From contig OZ024736.1 in the NCBI GenBank assembly GCA_964016875.1, positions 2,921,001-2,985,000 of the forward strand: DNA of 64,000 bases, in the 5' to 3' direction. The notes under the pieces are model-generated. The model made no database searches. It was not told where the DNA came from and was given only the letters and a program-made list of their open reading frames with translations. Source of the DNA: Fallopia convolvulus. Lineage: Eukaryota; Streptophyta; Magnoliopsida; Caryophyllales; Polygonaceae. Made by a program: the position numbers and the translations under genes. Shown one piece after another: positions 58,371-64,000 of the stretch (position 1 is its first letter; every line of letters starts with the position of its first letter).

Positions 58371-59465
58371 TGGTTAATCAGAGTTTCAGTTAACCGGTAC
58401 TTTGGTTATTTTAATTTCAATAATCATATGTTTAATTATTGGTTAATCACGAACGGTGAACCGCAAAATTCGGTACGGTTCATCGGTTAACCGACTTTTA
58501 AAAATAATTTTATTAAAAATTATATTTTTAATATAAAAATACCTTATTTTTCAATAAAATAAACTTAAAATTTAAATTAAATAAAATCACTTATACATCT
58601 ACTTCATGAAATACATTACATCCTTATAATGATAAACCTATCATGTTCATAAACCCAAAATAAAAACAAATATCTAATTAAAAACAATGTGTCTAAATAT
58701 TAAAATACATATAATGTTCATAAACTCAAAATAAGACTCAAAACAAAACATCCAAATAATAAAATACAACTTATGTTTATAAATCCAAAATAAGAATAAA
58801 TATCTAATCACAAATTAATCAAATATTAAAATACATTATCAAAGACTCATGCATTCAACAAGTGAAATAGATTTATCAATTACTATCAAAGGCTACTCCA
58901 AACAAGTTTTTTCATACTAATAATTTGCAATATAGAAAACACAATAGATTTAGTAAATTATATACTAAAAGATCCATCATTAATTATATACTCCAATTAG
59001 AATATTATTGATTTCATACTAAGAAGAATCATACCTATAGAAGCAAGATTAATCAATGTCAAATGGAATAAACTAAGTTGTTTGTCGGTGAGAATGGAAA
59101 GAGGTAAATCCAAGATTGAAGGGGTTGATAAGCCGACACTAATGGAAGAAGAAAGTGATAAAGAAGGGAAATTAGCAGTATGAGGCGGCAAATTTGTCTA
59201 AGTGACTAAAGACAAGATTAACTAAGAAACACTAATCGATTGACAAAGTAGCAATGTGTAAACTAATAAGTAAAAATTAGCTTTTACAAGTAAGGAAAAA
59301 AAAATAGACATATAGAATATAAACGAAAGTTTTAATCTTGTATATGTTACTTTGTTGTTTATTAAAATACATTTATTATCCACTAGAACTAATTAGATAT
59401 ATAGTTCTCTTTCTAAAAACATATAATATATAGTAATAATAGTATCTGTTTATCGGTTAATGATA
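58365..59465. mobile_element. Non-autonomous hAT-like element with GGTTAACCG motifs
   Basis: The left side holds GGGCATAGTTGGTTAATCAG, CAGTTAACCGGTAC and CATCGGTTAACCGAC, the GGTTAACCG subterminal motifs typical of hAT elements that begin with GGGC. The right side ends TTTATCGGTTAATGATAG just before the gypsy LTR, which may have truncated it. It is AT-rich and non-coding inside. Confidence 0.4.
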
Positions 59466-59482
59466 GAGCATATAGATGTAGT

Positions 59483-60827
59483 TGTTAGAGCATGTTTTTA
59501 TTCCCGTTTTATGCATGTTAAGCTAGATTTTCGTGTTAAGTTGTAGTTTAGGTTTAATTTAGGTTCAGTTTGGAATCTACTCCTTTGTGTGCTCTATTGT
59601 AGGTTAGAAGTTGGACGATGGTCGGTGTGGTGAGGCTAAGGACCGGACCTCGGGACGCGTAGGGAGCATTGAAAAGAAGGACCGAGGCGAGAATTACAAG
59701 ACAAGAACAAAGAGCCCCAAACCGCGCCTTGAAGGTTTGGCCAGCGCTGGAGGACTCGACTTATTGCAGGCGAAACGCGGGGAAAACGCTCGTGCCGCGA
59801 CCGCGCTTTGAAGGACTCAGACCGCGCTTTGGCGCGTGTGCGTGACGCCGACTCGGGCTTTTATGTGATCTCTTGGGCCGACCTTATTAGTGTTTTTGGA
59901 TATTTCTAGTTACCATATAAATACTTTCCTTAGGTTTTATTATGCTATCTTATGCTATCTTTTACTTTGGTTCTTACGTTAGTTTGAATTTGGAGAATTT
60001 TGGGAGACAAACCCTAGTTTGCAAAATTGAAAAGAGATTTAACGCTTGTAAGTTTGATTATTCTTTAATGTCAATTTCTAGCTAATTTCCCATGTCCAAC
60101 TAGTTAGTTGAAATTGTATGCATGATCGTTTGTGAGATTTGAATTATTTCTATTTGCCTTGACTAGATTGAATCTCTTTGTGCTTGATTGATTAAATTCA
60201 CTTAGGATTATAATAGCTTGCTCACCTATTCTACTTCTAAGTTGAATTACAACTAGAATGATTAAATAGACGGTGGAATTTGATTATTCATGGATGAATC
60301 CTTTGATTAAACTTATAGACGGTGGAATAAGGTTAATCAAAGGCGGAGAATTTAATCACAAAACTTCATGAATAGACGGTGGAATTCATGAACTATGTTT
60401 CTATTGAATGCTTTTGAGCTTAATTGCATGATCAATTTGACATAGAAGGTTTTCTAGGTTAATTGGTTAAAAGGTTGTTAAAGACGGTTTATATTAATAA
60501 CCACCTTAAGCTTGAATTTCATAAATTCACAATAGATTAGTCAAGAGAAATCGAAATAAGGATAATCAAGGATCAAAACTCATGTATGCAATGGATACGA
60601 AACTAGTTGGATGCTTTTCTCCATATTTGAATCTTTAATCGTTTTACTTTTTAATTGCTTAGATTTTTATTTTAAAATCACAAAAACCCCCTTTTACTTA
60701 GTAATATTATTTAAATACAAATAATCCGAGTCCCTGTGGGTTCGACCCTTTCTTCCACTATACCTAGGTTAGGAAGTTAGGATATTTCTTTGACAGTGCT
60801 TTTACCGCGACATAAAAGTGCTCGTCA
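59483..60827 (+). mobile_element. 5' LTR of an Athila-like Ty3/gypsy element
   Basis: The LTR starts near TGTTAGAGCATG and ends ...GTGCTCGTCA, five bases before the primer-binding site. It contains a promoter-like AT-rich stretch near 59920 (CCATATAAATAC), three TAGACGGTGGAAT motifs (60267, 60316, 60373) and CCCTGTGGGTTCGACCC near the end. The left edge is less certain than the right. Confidence 0.7.
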
Positions 60828-60831
60828 AATT

Positions 60832-60849
60832 TGGCGCCGTTGTCAGGGA
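60832..60849 (+). other. Primer-binding site, tRNA-Asp type
   Basis: TGGCGCCGTTGTCAGGGA matches the complement of the plant tRNA-Asp 3' end (TGGCGCCGTTGCCGGGGA) at 16 of 18 positions. It lies directly after the LTR, as in Athila-type elements. Confidence 0.85.
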
Positions 60850-60913
60850 GTCTGCTAATTATTTGTGTTTATCTAGTGTTACTTTTTATTTTTTTCGAGT
60901 GTGAACCACTTGC

Positions 60914-62256
60914 ATGGTTCATACTCATGCTACTAATCCATCTCTTGTTGTGTCTAATTTAGAAATTGAAAGGACATTTTCTAGGTTACGCAGGCAAGCT
61001 CGTGCGATTTCTCGAGAATTACCGTTCAACCTGGCTTCTTCTTCTTCTTCTTCTTCTTCTGCTGATTCTGACTTTGAAAGCATTCCTGAAATAACAGAGA
61101 TGGCTTAGACACTGAGACAGTTGACTGCACCTGATTTGGCCCAACAACCATTGGCGGTGAAGCTACCTGAGCTCCTTGATGGTGTCCAATTTGAACTGAA
61201 ATCTGGGCTGATTCACCTCCTTCCTCAATTCTATAGGAAGGCGGGTGAAGATCCCAACAAAAATCTAGCGGAATTTCATGCTGTTTGCACTAGCATGAAA
61301 CCAAAAGGCGTCATTGATGATCAAATCAAGCTGAGAGTTTTCTCTTTCTCTTTGAAAGACGGAGCTAGTGACTGGCTCTATTATTTGGCTCCTGGCAGTA
61401 TTGAGACTTGGGAGCATTTGAAAAAGGCTTTTCTTGAGAAATATTTTCCAGCCACAAAGCTGTCGAGTCTAAAGAAGAGCATTAGCAACATTGAGGAGAT
61501 GCCAAATGAATCGCTTTATGAGTATTTTGAGAGGTTCAAGAAGCTAATCTCAAGCTGCCCCTATCATGGTTATTCTCAAATGGATTTTGTTATGTACCTT
61601 CATGAAGGCTTATTGGATGAAGAACGCCGACTTGTTAATGCCGCTTGTGGAGGAAACATCCTGAACAAGACTCCTGCTGAAGCTTTTGATCTTTTCCATG
61701 AACTATCTGAAGGCTCTCGTCAATTCAGCAAAAGAGCTACAATGAAGGCTGCTAATTCTATCGATGCTACGGCTTTATGTGAAAAGGTGAATGAGTTGAA
61801 GTCAATGTTCAGGCAATTCATGATAGGACAACAACAACAAGTCAAACCTTGCGGTTTCTGCTCAGATATTACTCACAAGACGGATGCTTGTCCTACTCTT
61901 TATACTCAAGAGGAAGAGGAAGAAGTATGGGCCAAAAAGACCAGCCTATGACCCTTACCCGACCACATACAATCCAGGTTGGAAGGATCATCACAATTTG
62001 AGGTATGGAAATCAAAATCAACAATATTTACCTCCAAACGGCCCTCCAAGTTTTAGACCTCACTTTCAACCTCAGCCTCAAGCACCGAATCAAGCCCCAA
62101 CCCTAACAACGGATGAACTGATCCGCGCTCTTACCCAATGTATGACTACTATGCATCAATCTGTGGGGCAATTTCTGCAAGACACCAAGTCAAGCATCAC
62201 CAACTTGGAAAATCAGATGAGCCAACTTGCAAAGGTGACTCAGCTAAAATCGTTGT
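60914..62256 (+). pseudogene. Athila-like gag polyprotein, broken
   Basis: The ATG at 60914 opens MVHTHATNPSLVV. A serine run encoded by (TTC)n follows near 61040, then EMA, a TAG stop at 61106, then TLRQLTAPDLAQQPLAVKLP in the same frame. The retrotransposon gag domain spans about 61220-61700 (NLAEFHAVCTSMKPKGV, LKDGASDWLYYL, WEHLKKAFLEKYFP). A CGFC...H...C zinc-knuckle-like motif lies at 61850-61895. After a frameshift at about 61.9 kb the coiled-coil C-terminus reads ITNLENQMSQLAKVTQLK and is cut by the inserted LTR at 62257. Protease and pol are not in the window. Confidence 0.85.
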
Positions 62257-63556
62257 TGCCAAAATAAAAAATAAATAACCCTAAACTACTAACTAGTATA
62301 GTAAGCAAGTAAGGGGTCGAACCTAAGAGAATCGAGATTCTGATCAATCAGCAAAGAACAACGATAGAAGTTTTGGGAGTTCAGGCAAACAAACAAACAA
62401 ACAAATATTATTGGGGATTTAATCAATTGGAAGAAAAGCAGAGTTTATTCAATCAATTCCACCTTTTTAAATCATTCGATTAGCAATACATCCACTTTTC
62501 TATTAATTCCCTAGTTAATTCCAATCCTTATAAAAGATTTCCGGTTCTCCACGGTCCAAGCGAAACGATGATATGAACAAGAACACTTAATTCAAATCAT
62601 ACAAAATATTAAGGATAGAAGGATATTAGTTCATGAAATCAAGCTACGAGTCTCATGCATAAAATAACAATCAAACACTCTTTCTCAATTCTAGTCCACG
62701 GTCCTAGAAAAGAGTTGTTTCAAGGATAAATAAGATTGCACAGACAACAATCAAACCTAATCCAAACAGTAGATCTAAGTCAATCAAACAAGTTGATCAG
62801 GCTTATCAAATCAAACATAGATCATATAAATAAAACCAAGAGTTTTGATATTAACCAAGGGATAGAAAAGTTACCAGAATCTCACGAATTACATAAAAAG
62901 GCTTCCTTAATTAAACAAACTCCAAAGGGAAATTAGTTCTCCATAATACTGAAATAAAAACCTAAAAGTAAAAGTATGCTAGAATTGTGTCTAAATTGTG
63001 TCTCCCTAAAGTTAAACTCGAAACAAAGTTTAAATAGTAGAAATAAGTCCGAAACCCTAAAATATAATAATACTGAAAGATAAAATAAAACAAACGAAGG
63101 CGGAGCTGAAAAATCCTCGATCCGCGAGCGCAGAAATAATTCGCGGGTGCGGATCTGCTCGTCACCTCGGCCGCGGAATCCCTTCGATCCGCGAGCGCGG
63201 AAATAATCCACGGGCGCGGATTTATCTGACAGCTTATTGATGTCAACTTCTGAGGTGGTTTTGACCCACTTAGAGTTGGAATTTGAACTCGTCGTAAAAA
63301 CATGAATTTTAGCTCTTCGAGTTAGCTTTCCAATGATACAAAATTCAGATTCATCCGATCACCGTAGCTCCCGAACGATGCATCACAAGAACGTGGTGTC
63401 AAAACAACTCCAAATCAACACTTGTCTTCAAAACTCTTGCAATTCTTTAAATCGTGTCTTCGGTCTTCATATGACAATTATGATCCAAACTAACCTAAAC
63501 ACACCCAAATCATACCTAAAATGCAAGAGTTAACCTATACTAAATAGAGCGTATCA
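62257..63556 (-). mobile_element. 3' LTR of a second gypsy element, opposite strand, nested in gag
   Basis: Read on the - strand the LTR starts TGATACGCTCTATTTAG (63556) and ends ...TTATTTTGGCA (62257), TG...CA, 1,300 bp. It is preceded (at 63557-63567) by the polypurine tract ATGGGGGAATT. TTAGGTTCGACCCCTTACTT near 62310-62330 resembles the GGGTTCGACCC of the 59483 LTR. It contains two ACCGTGGA motifs (near 62548 and 62699). It interrupts the gag frame after VTQLK, so it inserted later than the + strand element. Confidence 0.75.
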
Positions 63557-64000
63557 AATTCCCCCATACTTAAACCTTGCTCGTCCTCGAGTAAGCTCAA
63601 AATAAATCTAACAAGATATCCTATCAAGGTTTACAACATAGTATAAGGGAAGACAAGAAAAACACTCACCTGACCAACCCGAACCCAAAATAGAGAAATA
63701 ATGAGCAAATACATGAAAGCTCAAATCATACACCTCACCAATACAAGATATAACACTCAAGCTCTAAAGAGTGTAGAGCAACCTAGGATCTACCCAACAT
63801 CTAAAGTGTAATCCACAAGCCCCAAAGTAGAATATGAATCCTAAATACTCTGATTTTACCACTCATTCTACTTAGGCGCCCTTTCGGGTTTTCACCTAAT
63901 CACTCTTTTCATTTTTCTTAGGTGTGCCCACAAATACTCACATCTCTCATAAACCTCTTATTGCCCCAGCCTAATGTCGGTCCGAGTTACCTGCTTATTA
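63557..64000 (-). mobile_element. Internal 3' region of the nested gypsy element (continues past window)
   Basis: On the - strand CTCGAGGACGAGCAAGG precedes TTTAAGTATGGGGGAATT, a sequence commonly found between pol and the 3' LTR of plant gypsy elements. No coding domain is visible in these 444 bp. The pol genes and 5' LTR should lie beyond 64000. Confidence 0.65.

Overview
The window is nuclear DNA from a eudicot plant. It is AT-rich, has spliceosomal introns, and carries a plant-type symplekin gene surrounded by plant transposon families (L1 and RTE LINEs, Athila-like Ty3/gypsy, Ty1/copia, CACTA, PIF/Harbinger, hAT, Mutator-like, Stowaway, tRNA-derived SINEs). The species cannot be named from the sequence. 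I found no prokaryotic operon, CRISPR array, rRNA or functional tRNA gene.

Layout. 1-1186: decayed LINE tail on the + strand. 1343-1535: a SINE with target-site duplication (TSD). 1964-22264: the only gene that looks functional, a 26-exon symplekin/ESP4-type mRNA 3'-end processing scaffold on the - strand. Its spliced CDS is 3,927 nt (1,308 aa) with no stop or frame break, and its introns hold at least nine transposon remnants. 22446-26112: non-autonomous DNA transposons, including a 1.76-kb element with an 8-bp TSD and two subterminal arrays of an 11-bp palindrome at 24-bp spacing. 26937-33166: a dead PIF/Harbinger element (MYB/SANT ORF1 plus DDE transposase) broken by an LTR insertion and by a truncated CACTA element. 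34190-39875: a full-length but mutated L1 LINE (-) with a 13-bp TSD. 40400-42081: relics of a MYB/SANT-like gene and a GRF-type zinc-finger gene (-).

42590-56760 is a nested block. A hAT transposase gene (-) is split by a Mutator-like element, which is split by a second full-length L1 LINE (-), which is split by a 4.3-kb solo LTR that itself carries a tRNA-like SINE relic. Each of the three insertions still shows inverted termini and/or a TSD. 56815-59465 holds a putative LTR and a non-autonomous hAT-like element. 59483-62256 is the 5' part of an Athila-like gypsy element (LTR, tRNA-Asp primer site, gag). It is cut by an opposite-strand gypsy element whose 3' LTR (62257-63556) and polypurine tract are visible and which runs off the window.

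The gene content is therefore one housekeeping gene plus layered transposon debris. The most novel-looking structure is the palindrome-array transposon at 23024-24779. The nested block gives a clean relative order of insertions. Coordinates and exon boundaries were worked out by hand from splice signals and reading frame. No similarity search was run, so family names rest on recognised motifs.
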